A DNA stretch of 64,000 bases from an uncultured Phascolarctobacterium sp. (GTDB taxonomy: Bacteria > Bacillota > Negativicutes > Acidaminococcales > Acidaminococcaceae): assembly GCA_900544795.1 (NCBI GenBank), contig UQWM01000012.1:3372-67371 (forward strand), written 5' to 3'. How positions within the stretch are numbered: the stretch's first letter is position 1; every line of letters begins with the position of its first letter. The position numbers and the translations under genes were made by a program. The notes below the pieces were generated by a model. The model was not told the origin of the DNA. It made no database searches and worked only from the letters and a program-made list of their open reading frames with translations. Positions 16,779 to 25,657 of the stretch are shown piece after piece.

Positions 16779-18071
16779 TCATAATCCAAAACGGGACATA
16801 ATCAAATCTACATGACGCAGCATGGGCTTGGGATCGAAGCAATGCTCGATCTCGTCGTGGGTGAGGTATTTTTTGATATCCTCGTCCATTTCCACGTTGG
16901 TCTTAAAATCGGCGCCTTCCAGCCAGCGGGCCATAGCGTTGCGCTGTACCCATTTGTAAGCGTCCTCACGCATCACGCCCTTGCTGACCAGTGCGATCAG
17001 CAGGTTTTGACTGAAGATCAGGCCGCCGGTCTTGTTAAGGTTAGCCATCATCGCGTCCGGGTAAACCAGCAGCTTGTCGATGATGCCCGTAAATTTACGC
17101 AGCATATGGTCTAAAGCAATGGTCGCGTCGGGCAGGATCACACGTTCCACTGAAGAGTGGGAAATGTCACGTTCGTGCCACAGAGCCACGTCCTCCAAAG
17201 CTGCCACAGCATAACCACGCAGCAAACGGGCCATACCCGAAACCTTTTCGCAGGTGATGGGGTTGCGTTTGTGTGGCATAGCCGAAGAACCTTTCTGTCC
17301 GGGAGCAAAATATTCTTCCGCTTCGCGGATATCGGTGCGCTGTAGATTACGGATCTCAGTCGCCATTTTATCAAGAGAGGAACCAATGATCGCCAGCGTC
17401 GTCAGGAAATCGGCATGGCGGTCGCGCTGCACTACCTGGGTAGCCAGGCGGACGGCTTTGATGCCCAATTTTTCACAGACATATTCTTCGATGAACGGAT
17501 CGATATTGGAATAAGTACCGACAGCGCCGGACAGCTTGCCCACGGCGATAAAGTCGCGCGCCTGTTTTAAACGCTCGATGTTGCGCTCAGTCTCATCCAT
17601 CCACAAAGCGAATTTCAGGCCAAAGGTCATCGGTTCGGCGTGGATACCGTGAGTGCGGCCGATCATAATCGTATGCTTATGTTCAGCGGCGCGGCGTTTC
17701 AGCACTGCGTGGAATTTTTCCAGATGGCTCATCAAAAGGTCGGCAGATTGTTTCATCATCACGCCTAAAGCGGTGTCTTTAACGTCGCTGGAGGTCAGGC
17801 CTTTATGGATGTATTTGGAAGCGTCGCCCACATATTCGGCCACATTGGTCAGAAAAGCGATGATGTCATGGTTAGTGACAGCTTCAATCTCTTTGATGCG
17901 CTCGAGGCGAAAGTCGGCTTTCGTCTGAATATCCTTCAATGCGTCGTCAGGAACGATGCCCAGTTTGTTCATCGCTTCGCAAGCTAAGATCTCTACTTGC
18001 AGCATTGTTCGGAATTCATTTTCCAAAGTCCAGATATGGCCCATTTCGGGATGAGTATAACGATCGATCAT
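16779..18071 (-). CDS. purB: Adenylosuccinate lyase
   Basis: A 430-residue fumarase/aspartase-superfamily enzyme that acts in IMP synthesis (SAICAR) and in AMP formation. The signature loop GSSAMPHKRNP is near residue 260, and the catalytic His is in GRTHGIHAEP near residues 138-147. First gene of a purB-purA pair. Its leader carries an 8-bp inverted repeat (18117-18144) that may matter for regulation. GGGGGGAAACAAAAAA before ATG is a G-rich ribosome site. Confidence 0.97.
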   Translation of the reverse strand: MIDRYTHPEMGHIWTLENEFRTMLQVEILACEAMNKLGIVPDDALKDIQTKADFRLERIKEIEAVTNHDIIAFLTNVAEYVGDASKYIHKGLTSSDVKDTALGVMMKQSADLLMSHLEKFHAVLKRRAAEHKHTIMIGRTHGIHAEPMTFGLKFALWMDETERNIERLKQARDFIAVGKLSGAVGTYSNIDPFIEEYVCEKLGIKAVRLATQVVQRDRHADFLTTLAIIGSSLDKMATEIRNLQRTDIREAEEYFAPGQKGSSAMPHKRNPITCEKVSGMARLLRGYAVAALEDVALWHERDISHSSVERVILPDATIALDHMLRKFTGIIDKLLVYPDAMMANLNKTGGLIFSQNLLIALVSKGVMREDAYKWVQRNAMARWLEGADFKTNVEMDEDIKKYLTHDEIEHCFDPKPMLRHVDLIMSRFGL

Positions 18072-18116
18072 TTTTTTGTTTCCCCCCGTAAACTCGGTGT
18101 TTTTAGCAATAAGAAT

Positions 18117-18144
18117 AGGAAGAAGGCCAGCTTGCGTTCTTCCT
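18117..18144 (-). other. Inverted repeat in the purB leader
   Basis: AGGAAGAA at 18117-18124 and its complement at 18137-18144, with a 12-nt loop. No T run follows, so it is not a standard terminator. Confidence 0.4.
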
Positions 18145-18256
18145 CTCTTATAAATAAACTTTATTATCCTCTCATATCATAACATTTTCAGCCCTTCACC
18201 GCAAGACCAGCGAACATTTTTTGCGAATTTATTTAAAATCTTCGGAAAATAGCAAG

Positions 18257-18293
18257 CAGCCCGAAAACCTGCTTTGGGCAGTGCTTCGGGCTG
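18257..18293 (-). terminator. Probable terminator after the 18317-18577 gene
   Basis: CAGCCCGAA pairs with TTCGGGCTG around a 19-nt loop. The T-rich flank on the minus side is modest. Confidence 0.55.
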
Positions 18294-18316
18294 TTTTGCT
18301 GCAAAATATATAATTG

Positions 18317-18577
18317 TTACATTAAAAATAAAAATACTAAACCGCATAAAACAATGGTCAAGCCGCTGATACCCATCAGAAAACGATAGCCCTGATCGCC
18401 AAAAAAATCATGTACAAGCGTATCAAAAGCAAAGGGCCTTACCCGGCCATGATCAAACTCACAGACCCAGCGCCAATTGCAAAGGGCACCAAGAAAAATC
18501 AGCAGCCCACAGCCGATGATAGTAAATTGCCAATGATTCTGTAAAAAAACCATCAGCTGCTCCATCCATATTTCCAC
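18317..18577 (-). CDS. Small hypothetical membrane protein
   Basis: An 86-residue protein with two hydrophobic segments, FTIIGCGLLIFLGALC (about 18-33) and FLMGISGLTIVLCGLVFLFLM at the C-terminus. The loop between holds NWRWVCEFDHGRVRP. The start is GTG 18577, with AAGGAGG 7 nt upstream; ATG 18565 is the alternative. It follows dnaB by 35 bp in the same direction. I do not recognise the family. Confidence 0.6.
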   Translation of the reverse strand: MEIWMEQLMVFLQNHWQFTIIGCGLLIFLGALCNWRWVCEFDHGRVRPFAFDTLVHDFFGDQGYRFLMGISGLTIVLCGLVFLFLM

Positions 18578-18612
18578 GGGGCCACCTCCTTCTCACCAGC
18601 ACATAGGGTTCG

Positions 18613-19968
18613 CTAGTCTTTACGCTTGCTGAGTCCCACAAATTTTGTAAATTGCTTGTGGAAGAACAGATTGACCGTATCGACGGGACCGTTACGGTGC
18701 TTGGCGATGATCAGTTCGGTAATATTTTTGTTTTCCGTTTCCGGATTATAATAATCCTCGCGGTATAAAAAGGCTACGATGTCCGCATCCTGCTCCAAAG
18801 AGCCAGATTCACGCAAATCGGAAAGCATAGGCCGTTTGACCTGACGCGCTTCCACACTACGGCTCAGCTGCGACAGTGCCACTACCGGCACATTCAGCTC
18901 ACGGGCCAAAGCTTTGAGCGAACGTGAGATCTCGGAGACCTCCTGCTGACGGTCGCCGCTGTTGTTCTTTTTACCACTGCCCTGCATCAGCTGCAGGTAA
19001 TCGACTACGATCAGGTCAAGACCGTGCTCGATCTTGAGCCTGCGGGCGCGTGAGCGCATATCCATGGCGGTGATGCCCGCCGTGTCATCGATATAAATAT
19101 TGGCGTTGGAAAGGGTGTCTGCTGTATTGATCAGCATGGCCCAGTCCTCGTCCCGCAGCTCGCCGATGCGCAGCCGCTGGGAATCGATATTGGCTTCGGC
19201 GCAGAGCATACGCTGCACCAGCTGCTCCTTGCTCATTTCCAAGCTAAAAAATGCTACGGTCTTGGGGCCGCCACCCATTCTTTTAGCGGCACGGATCGCT
19301 ACGTTTTGCACTACGTTCAAGGCAAAAGCCGTTTTACCCATGGAGGGACGTGCCGCCAGAATGATAAAATCACTGCCGTGCAGACCCGAAGTCAGGTTAT
19401 CCAGATCATCAAAACCAGTCGGCAGACCGGTGATACCATTTTTGTTGCCCATCAGGGCTTCGATACTCTTGAAGGAATCCAGCACGATCTCGTTGATCGG
19501 CGTAAAATCAGCCGTTTTCTTGCGGTTGGATATTTCTAAGATCTTGCTTTCGGCGCTGTCGATAATGTTTTTCACATCGTCGCCGGCCTCATAACCCATG
19601 GAAGCTATCTGCGTCGATACGCTGACCAGCTGGCGCAGGATCGATTTTTCCTCGATGATGCTGGCGTGATAGACTACATTGGCCGCCGTCGGCACTGCAT
19701 TTGCCAGCGAAGTGACGTAGGCAATGCCGCCTACATCCTCCAGCTTGCTATCGCGCTTCAAGATCTCCGTTACGGTGATCATATCCACGGCTTCGTTCTT
19801 ATTATAAAGCTCCAGCATAGCGGTAAAAATGACGCGGTGCGCTTCACGGTAAAAGTCGGTATCCCGCAGGATCTCCATCACCTTGGGGATGGCTTCCTTC
19901 TCGATCAGCATCGCGCCCAGCACTGCCTGCTCGGCTTCTATATTTTGCGGTGGTACTCTGTCTTGCAT
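18613..19968 (-). CDS. dnaB: Replicative DNA helicase DnaB
   Basis: A 451-residue hexameric helicase. The N-terminal helical domain (PPQNIEAEQAVLGAML) is followed by a RecA-like core with Walker A ARPSMGKTAFAL near residue 205-216 and IVVDYLQLM as Walker B. Length is normal. ATG 19968 is preferred; the in-frame TTG 20001 would overlap rplI and has no ribosome site. It lies 19 bp after rplI, the standard Firmicutes order gdpP-rplI-dnaB. Confidence 0.96.
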   Translation of the reverse strand: MQDRVPPQNIEAEQAVLGAMLIEKEAIPKVMEILRDTDFYREAHRVIFTAMLELYNKNEAVDMITVTEILKRDSKLEDVGGIAYVTSLANAVPTAANVVYHASIIEEKSILRQLVSVSTQIASMGYEAGDDVKNIIDSAESKILEISNRKKTADFTPINEIVLDSFKSIEALMGNKNGITGLPTGFDDLDNLTSGLHGSDFIILAARPSMGKTAFALNVVQNVAIRAAKRMGGGPKTVAFFSLEMSKEQLVQRMLCAEANIDSQRLRIGELRDEDWAMLINTADTLSNANIYIDDTAGITAMDMRSRARRLKIEHGLDLIVVDYLQLMQGSGKKNNSGDRQQEVSEISRSLKALARELNVPVVALSQLSRSVEARQVKRPMLSDLRESGSLEQDADIVAFLYREDYYNPETENKNITELIIAKHRNGPVDTVNLFFHKQFTKFVGLSKRKD

Positions 19969-19987
19969 ATCCTGCCCTGTCTTTCGC

Positions 19988-20434
19988 TTATTCTGCTTCA
20001 ACTACTACGGCGAATTCCGCAGCAATATCAGGATGCAATTTAGCTACAGCCGTGTAATTGCCCAGGCTTTTGACCGGAGTCTTCAATTCTACCTTACGGC
20101 GGTCGATGTCTAATTTAGTCTGCTCTATCAGAGCTTCGGCCACGTCTTTAGACGCGATGGAACCGAACATTTTGCCGTTCTCGCCTACACGTACTTTCAA
20201 GGTGACGGTAACTTTTTCGATTTGGGCTGCCAAAACGATAGCCTCGTCTTTTTTCTGGGCTGCGCGATGCGCTGCGTTAACCTGGTCCTGTTTAGCCTGG
20301 TTCAAATTAGCCGAGCTGGCCTCTTTCGCCAGCTTACGGGGCAACAGATAGTTGCGGCCATAGCCCTCGGCAGTCTCTACGATATCGCCTTTTTTACCTA
20401 AACTTTTAATATCTTGCAGTAAGATCACTTTCAT
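19988..20434 (-). CDS. rplI: Ribosomal protein bL9
   Basis: A 148-residue large-subunit protein with the N-terminal rRNA-binding signature MKVILLQDIKSLGKKGD and GYGRNYLLPRKLA, a central helix, and a C-terminal domain from about residue 75. ATG 20434 follows GAGGAG; the in-frame TTG 20443 is less likely. Its start overlaps the end of gdpP by 29 bp, implying translational coupling. Confidence 0.96.
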   Translation of the reverse strand: MKVILLQDIKSLGKKGDIVETAEGYGRNYLLPRKLAKEASSANLNQAKQDQVNAAHRAAQKKDEAIVLAAQIEKVTVTLKVRVGENGKMFGSIASKDVAEALIEQTKLDIDRRKVELKTPVKSLGNYTAVAKLHPDIAAEFAVVVEAE

Positions 20435-22457
20435 TGCTTTCAATCTCCTCTAACTGTTTTTTTGCCAAAGCGATGATCCGCGGCATGATGTCTACCGCCC
20501 GCTTATTGTCAAGCTGCACGCCTGCCACGGTCTGATGGCCGCCGCCGCCCAGCTCTTCCATAATGATCTGCACATTGGCAGTGCCGTCACTGCGGGCACT
20601 GACGCCCAGCGAACCGTCCACATACTCGACGATCACGACGCTGATATAAATGCCGCTGATGGAAACCATCGTATCGGCAGTCTGAGCCGCAATAACCGAA
20701 GATTTGGCATCCTTCGGCGCTTCTTCATAGATCGTTACCACCAGTCCCGGTTCCGGGTTCTGGGCTTCGGCGATCAGCCGCGAACGGATCTGGAATGTCT
20801 CCATATCGTCTTTGAACAGTTGCCTTACCACGGTTGGGTCGGCGCCGCTGCGGCGCAGTAAAGCGGCAGCCTCAAAGGTGCGTTCGCCGGTCTGCACGGC
20901 AAAGTTTTTCGTATCCACAACAATACCGGCATACAGGGCCGTCGCTTCGCCTTTGGTAAACTCCAGACGGTCGTTAAAGTAACCCACCAGCTCCGTAACC
21001 AGCTCGCTGGTCGAAGAAGAAGAAGGCTCCATATATTGCAGCACCGTCTCTTTGATGGCGTCTTCCGCCCGGCGGTGATGGTCGATAATGATACGTTTGG
21101 GGATGGCTTCCATAACTTCCTTGCTGGCACACAGCATTGGCCGGTGATGATCGACCAGAAACAGCAGGCTGCCCGGTGTGATATGCGCCATGGCCTCCGG
21201 CCCTTCCAGCATCAACTCCAGATACTGCTCGTCGTCCTGGATCAGTTTCAGCTCATCCCGCTGCAGCATTTCCTTGATCTTATCCAGGGCGTCTGTCTCG
21301 CCGCTGACGACGATGTAGGTTTCCTTTTGCAGCGACAGTGCCATTTTGGCTACGCCGATAGCGCTGCCGATAGAGTCAAAGTCCTCCATCATATGCCCCA
21401 TCACAAAAACCTTGTCCGCCGCGATGATCTGCTCGTGGATAGTGTGAGCCACGATACGCGCCCGCACCCGTGTGCTTTTGGCAGTTACCGTAGTCGTGCC
21501 GCCAAAGAACTGTGTGCCGCCGTCGATAGCCACGACCACCTGGTCGCCGCCGCGTCCCAGCGCCAGATCCAGCGCTTTCACAGCATTCTGGCTCAGCTCC
21601 TCCAGATTATCGCCTTCACAGGCGATACCGATGCTCACGGTCGGCGTGATTTTGTTGCCCACATGGATCTCGTGCATGCTTTCCAGTACCGGAAATTTCT
21701 GTTCCATAAGATCGCGCAACACGGCCTGATTAAAACCGATCAGGCACAGCTCTTTATTGGAACGGCTGATAAAACCGTTTTCTTCTTCGGCCCATTTACT
21801 CAAGACCTCGTTGACCTCGCCGCTGATATTGGCGCGGGTCGTTTCGCTCATGCCCTTCATTACGTCCTCGTAGTTATCGAATCTGACGTAGGCCAGGCAC
21901 AGCTTTTCATTGTCGTATTTCTGGCGCAACAGCTCAAAATCGGTCACGTCGCTCAGATAGATCATCAGGCCCGTGCCTTTTTTCTCGCCTTTTTCCGAAG
22001 TCTGCACCTTGCAGTGCTTCATGTTGTAATAGCGGTCCTCGATCTGGATCAGGCGCTCGCCATCCTTCACGCTCAAAGTATCGAAAGCGTTGGGCTGCAA
22101 GGGCAGCACCTCTTCAGGACGTTTGCCTTCTACATTCTTCGTGCCGATATACTTGCTAAACAGCTCGTTTTTCCATTGCAGCCTGCCATCTTTGGCAAAA
22201 ACCGCCATGCCGATATCCAGATTCTGCACCGCATGGTGATTGGTACGCTCGATATTGCGCACCACCGTATCCAGATAGCTGTTAAAGCGCACTTCCTTGC
22301 TGCGCAAGCTTTTTTTATTGTAATAATAAACTATCCCGATCAGCATGATACAAAGCGGCAGCCACAAGGGCTCGTAAAAACCGATGATGAACGTTAGGAA
22401 AACGATCAAAATCAACGGTATGATATCACTGCGGGAATCCCAAATTTTGTTAAACAT
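20406..22457 (-). CDS. gdpP: Cyclic-di-AMP phosphodiesterase GdpP (DHH-DHHA1)
   Basis: A 683-residue membrane protein. Two N-terminal helices (residues 13-45) are followed by a PAS-like region, a degenerate GGDEF domain (about 180-320), and DHH-DHHA1 catalytic domains with DFDSIGSA, VDHHRP and IDHHRR as metal motifs and GGGGHQTVAGVQ near the C-terminus. It hydrolyses c-di-AMP to pApA and so tunes turgor, potassium and wall homeostasis. The order yybS-gdpP-rplI-dnaB matches Bacillus. Confidence 0.95.
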   Translation of the reverse strand: MFNKIWDSRSDIIPLILIVFLTFIIGFYEPLWLPLCIMLIGIVYYYNKKSLRSKEVRFNSYLDTVVRNIERTNHHAVQNLDIGMAVFAKDGRLQWKNELFSKYIGTKNVEGKRPEEVLPLQPNAFDTLSVKDGERLIQIEDRYYNMKHCKVQTSEKGEKKGTGLMIYLSDVTDFELLRQKYDNEKLCLAYVRFDNYEDVMKGMSETTRANISGEVNEVLSKWAEEENGFISRSNKELCLIGFNQAVLRDLMEQKFPVLESMHEIHVGNKITPTVSIGIACEGDNLEELSQNAVKALDLALGRGGDQVVVAIDGGTQFFGGTTTVTAKSTRVRARIVAHTIHEQIIAADKVFVMGHMMEDFDSIGSAIGVAKMALSLQKETYIVVSGETDALDKIKEMLQRDELKLIQDDEQYLELMLEGPEAMAHITPGSLLFLVDHHRPMLCASKEVMEAIPKRIIIDHHRRAEDAIKETVLQYMEPSSSSTSELVTELVGYFNDRLEFTKGEATALYAGIVVDTKNFAVQTGERTFEAAALLRRSGADPTVVRQLFKDDMETFQIRSRLIAEAQNPEPGLVVTIYEEAPKDAKSSVIAAQTADTMVSISGIYISVVIVEYVDGSLGVSARSDGTANVQIIMEELGGGGHQTVAGVQLDNKRAVDIMPRIIALAKKQLEEIESNESDLTARY

Positions 22458-22472
22458 ATACTCGCCTCATCT

Positions 22473-23438
22473 CTATGCGCGTTTTGAAGTTTTTTTACCG
22501 CTGAGATTGCGGAAATCGAACACCAGGTCAAAAGCGCCAACAAACACAATGATCTGAGAAAATATCTGAACGAAAAACAGTAAAGCCACTGCCGCCGTGC
22601 CCCACCATTTAGGCTTGTTGTTTTTATCAAGCCACCAGTAGATCAGGGCGATGCCCTGCAGTACGAAGAACACACTGGTGATCACCTGCAGATTGACTGC
22701 GATGTGGTACATCAGGCTTTCCGGGTACTGCACATAATAAGTTACCAGCAGCAGCGAAATGCCGTAAGGCCACAGCAGCCAGCCCGGTACGTTCCAGTGG
22801 GTAAAGGGCGGGAACTCGTCAAAAGCAGCACCCAGCTTGCTCAAGATCTTGCGTGCCGCCAGATAGTTGACGAAAGCGATGATCGGGGCGCACAGGAAAA
22901 AGGCCCCCGGCATGATCAGGCGCATCATTCGCAGCATCTCGGCGTTGCTTTTAACGGCAGCTTCGATCTCGGTCTCGCTCATGCCCATCGACTGATAATA
23001 ACCAGCGCTTTCACGGGCGGCCTCCTCCAGCGAGGTGAACATCATATCCACCGGGTGGATGCCCATGATATACAGCGCTATCAAAAAGCTGGCGCCGATA
23101 GAGATCAGGCAGGCCATCGAGCTGATCAGCATCAGCTTGAAAGGCTTATATTCGCGGCGCATACATTCACCTAAAGTAAGCCCCACTAAACCAAAAGCAG
23201 CCAGCAGCGAAAAAGCGTGCAGCGGGCTGATAAGAACAGCTACAGCGATATCGGCGACGATCAGCGTCATGATACTCCAGCGCAGTCCGTTACGCATACC
23301 GCAGATAGCGATAGGCAAAGGCCATAAAAAATTAACAAAGCTGCCAACCACCGGCACATACATGCTGATAATAGCAAAAACAATGGCGATAGCGGCTAAA
23401 ATACCCGCTTCTACCATGGCAGAAGTTTTACGAATCAC
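22473..23438 (-). CDS. YybS-like DUF2232 membrane protein
   Basis: A 321-residue protein with about eight membrane helices. The N-terminus AGILAAIAIVFAIISMYVPV and LWPLPIAICGMRNGLRWSI fit DUF2232 (YybS), which has a distant ECF S-component look and an unknown role. The start is GTG 23438, with AAGGAGG 7 nt upstream. It is first in the yybS-gdpP-rplI-dnaB operon, 15 bp from gdpP, and is a frequent partner of c-di-AMP phosphodiesterase. Confidence 0.85.
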   Translation of the reverse strand: MIRKTSAMVEAGILAAIAIVFAIISMYVPVVGSFVNFLWPLPIAICGMRNGLRWSIMTLIVADIAVAVLISPLHAFSLLAAFGLVGLTLGECMRREYKPFKLMLISSMACLISIGASFLIALYIMGIHPVDMMFTSLEEAARESAGYYQSMGMSETEIEAAVKSNAEMLRMMRLIMPGAFFLCAPIIAFVNYLAARKILSKLGAAFDEFPPFTHWNVPGWLLWPYGISLLLVTYYVQYPESLMYHIAVNLQVITSVFFVLQGIALIYWWLDKNNKPKWWGTAAVALLFFVQIFSQIIVFVGAFDLVFDFRNLSGKKTSKRA

Positions 23439-23489
23439 TCAATTTCCTCCTTCTTAACTACATATACATATACATAGTTAGGTAAGTAT

Positions 23490-23518
23490 ATTCTACACCG
23501 AAACCGGCAAAAAGGCAA
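23490..23518 (-). promoter_or_regulatory. Promoter of the yybS-gdpP-rplI-dnaB operon
   Basis: On the minus strand, TTGCCT (23518-23513), a 17-bp spacer and TAGAAT (23495-23490). Confidence 0.5.
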
Positions 23519-23530
23519 AAGAAATAACGA

Positions 23531-23552
23531 GGGCGCCGCTTGCAGGCGGCGC
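23531..23552 (-). terminator. GC-rich hairpin after the DUF697-like gene
   Basis: GGCGCCGC and its complement form an 8-bp stem 7 bp after the stop codon at 23559. The T tract is weak. Confidence 0.55.
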
Positions 23553-23558
23553 CTTCTA

Positions 23559-24722
23559 TTATTTCCATTCTGTTTTTGCTTTAACTAAAACCCCGTCAGG
23601 CTGAGGCACCAGCCCCACTAAATGCAGCACATCAAACAGCGAGCGGTCCAATACTTTTTTCTGCTGCACCTTGCTTTGCTGCAAGGCCGCTGTAAAATCG
23701 ATACTGATACTGCCCTGCTCATACTTGGTAGTGATGCTGTCGCCGTCTATGTCTACCCGGTCGACCAAAAGATCGACGATGGCCAAAATCAGCTTGCTGC
23801 CCATCAGTTCTACTACCAGTTGGGCAAAATCATTATCCGTCACCGTAAAATCAACCAGTTCCAGCCTTGTGAAGGCCGACCCGGCAGCGACGCTGAAAAC
23901 ATCTACCCGCAGCAACAGCTCCAGGATGCCGTGGGTGGCGTGATGTACTTCCAGCCGCAAAAGATCCGGCTCGGCGTACGCCAGCGCTTGCAGCGAAAAT
24001 TCGCTGCCGGCAAGGCTTTGCTGCACATAGGCCATGATCTCGTCATAGGGCACTACCAGCTGGCCCTTGCTCAGCTGTTCCCATTTCTGGGCCGAAAACC
24101 ACAGCTGCCCTTTTGCTTTAAGCGGATACAGCTTTTCGCTGACTGCCGTCATTTTCTCCGACAGGACCGTTTCAGCACGATCGGCATGCTTTTCTATTTT
24201 ATTGAACAGCTGGCCCGATTTTTCTTTCAGGGCCTGTTTCAGTTCCTTCAGTTCGAAGCGCTTGCTTTCGTCTCCCAGCGGCGTATCCTTGCAATCCATT
24301 TTTTCAAAATCGTCGCTGTGCTTCATGCCCTCTTTGCGGGCTTCTTCATAGACTTCCCTAAAAGCGGCGATATCCTCGGGACGGCCCGCCTTGATCCAGG
24401 CATTAGCGGCCTTACCTACGGCATAGGTTACCGAAACGCCCACCGGCACCTGGATCGGCGCTATGGGGATCAGTGTCACCAAGGTCTGACCTACGAAAGT
24501 AGCCCCCAACGAAGTCAAAAGCCCCAAAACGGCACTCTCATCCAGTTTGATACCACGCAGTTCGCCCAGGCGCATGATCATATAGACCTCATTGGCCATC
24601 AGCGCCATGGTGCCCACCAAAGGGGCCACTACGATAACCCCGGCGCGGGCAGCGCCCCAGCGGCAGATTTTTTCGGCTTCCCACTCTATATCTACAGGCT
24701 GTAATTCTTTTTCTTCGGTCAT
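23559..24722 (-). CDS. DUF697 (YcjF)-like membrane protein with unknown C-terminal region
   Basis: A 387-residue protein. Residues 20-110 are hydrophobic and Gly/Ala-rich (ARAGVIVVAPLVGTMALMAN, then LGLLTSLGATFVGQTLVTLI), like the DUF697/YcjF membrane region usually found with GTPases. A charged, probably coiled segment follows (about 115-200). The last 170 residues are beta-looking, with repeated LRLEV, FTRLELVDFTV and GDSITTKYEQ patterns that I cannot place. ATG 24722 is chosen, with GAGGTG 6 nt upstream. No GTPase gene is adjacent. Single gene, function unknown. Confidence 0.65.
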   Translation of the reverse strand: MTEEKELQPVDIEWEAEKICRWGAARAGVIVVAPLVGTMALMANEVYMIMRLGELRGIKLDESAVLGLLTSLGATFVGQTLVTLIPIAPIQVPVGVSVTYAVGKAANAWIKAGRPEDIAAFREVYEEARKEGMKHSDDFEKMDCKDTPLGDESKRFELKELKQALKEKSGQLFNKIEKHADRAETVLSEKMTAVSEKLYPLKAKGQLWFSAQKWEQLSKGQLVVPYDEIMAYVQQSLAGSEFSLQALAYAEPDLLRLEVHHATHGILELLLRVDVFSVAAGSAFTRLELVDFTVTDNDFAQLVVELMGSKLILAIVDLLVDRVDIDGDSITTKYEQGSISIDFTAALQQSKVQQKKVLDRSLFDVLHLVGLVPQPDGVLVKAKTEWK

Positions 24723-24731
24723 GTCTATCAC

Positions 24732-25129
24732 CTCTTTATTATTACTGCTGTTATAATTCGCTTTTGCGCCAACTTATCCTGCTATGTTACTAAAATATCA
24801 CAAACCGATTTTTCTTAAAAAAATTTTATTATTTTTAACATCCTATAATATTTTTTGATAGCTATGTGTAAAAATTTAATAACCTGACGCAGCAGTGCAG
24901 CCTGTAAATTCCTCTCTGAATGGTTTTAGGTTGTTTTCAATAGCCAAACTGGTCTTTTCTGCCGTTTTTTACCGTCAGCTTATCAATTTCGACCCACTTA
25001 CATAACAATTATCCATATTTTCCAAATAAAATTATCAATTATATAATTAAAGCAAATAAAACCAGCCGCAGACTTTTACTGTCTGCGAACTAAGTTTAGC
25101 AATCTTAACTTGATGAAGGAGTGTTTGAC
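24732..25129. other. Long AT-rich non-coding stretch between divergent genes
   Basis: About 400 bp without a plausible gene. It holds TATAAT at 25042-25047 with a weak -35 (candidate promoter for the B12-subunit gene) and a 7-bp hairpin CGCAGAC/GTCTGCG near 25067-25087. I looked for cobalamin-riboswitch sequences because of the downstream gene and saw none. Confidence 0.5.
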
Positions 25130-25513
25130 ATGACAACTCGTGTTTTAGTAGCAAAACCAGGACTTGACGGGCATGACCGCGGCGCTAAGGTAGTGGCCCG
25201 CGCTTTGCGTGACGCAGGCTTTGAAGTTATTTACACCGGCATCCGCCTTACCCCCGAGCAGATCGCCGAAGCAGCTTTACAGGACGACGTTAAAGTAGTC
25301 GCCCTTAGCCTGCTTTCCGGCGCACACAATACTCTGTTCCCTAAAGTAGTCGAGCTGCTCAAAGCTAAAGGGCTCACCGACGTGCTGGTCATCGGCGGCG
25401 GCGTTATCCCCGACTCCGATATCCCCGGTCTGAAAACCGCAGGTGTAGCCGAAGTTTTTACCCCCGGTACCCCAACCGGTTCCATCGTCGATTTTATCAA
25501 AAGCAACGCTTAA
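25130..25513 (+). CDS. Cobalamin-binding small subunit of methylmalonyl-CoA mutase type
   Basis: A 127-residue Rossmann-like B12 domain. The base-off cobalamin motif DGHDRG (Asp-x-His-x-x-Gly) is at residues 14-19, followed by LSLLSG and IGGGVIP, the other two B12-site segments. It matches the separately encoded B12 subunit of methylmalonyl-CoA mutase, which converts succinyl-CoA to methylmalonyl-CoA. The large catalytic subunit is not in the window. ATG 25130 follows AAGGAG. It lies just upstream of mmdA, which removes CO2 from the product, so both act in succinate-to-propionate conversion. Confidence 0.9.
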   Translation: MTTRVLVAKPGLDGHDRGAKVVARALRDAGFEVIYTGIRLTPEQIAEAALQDDVKVVALSLLSGAHNTLFPKVVELLKAKGLTDVLVIGGGVIPDSDIPGLKTAGVAEVFTPGTPTGSIVDFIKSNA

Positions 25514-25582
25514 CAACGATTAGCCAGATGCAGGGCCAAAAAAATTTTGCAGGAGGGCATGGCTCACTTACATTGCCTGCCA

Positions 25583-25617
25583 CAGCGGCTTCAGGCAGCC
25601 TTGTAAAACAGCCGCTG
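25583..25617 (+). other. Hairpin between the B12-subunit gene and mmdA
   Basis: CAGCGGCT at 25583-25590 pairs with AGCCGCTG at 25610-25617. No T run follows, so it may protect or process the message rather than terminate it. Confidence 0.45.
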
Positions 25618-25657
25618 CTGAAATAAGTTTTCTCAAATCATGATGGAGGTGCTCACC

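Noticed and set aside
18195..18230. PurR-type box (CGAACATT) upstream of purB
   Set aside because: Only one partial match and no inverted partner at the expected distance.
21036..22397. 453-residue plus-strand frame opposite gdpP
   Set aside because: His/Asp/Gln-rich shadow of the GdpP frame with no family features; GdpP itself is unambiguous.
24732..25129. Cobalamin riboswitch before the B12-binding subunit
   Set aside because: No B12-box-like sequence or suitable pseudoknot arms were seen in the 400 bp.
25559..25606. 15-codon frame with a preceding AGGAGG between the B12-subunit gene and mmdA
   Set aside because: The ribosome site is only about 2 nt from the ATG, and the composition is dominated by the hairpin sequence; not convincing as a leader peptide.
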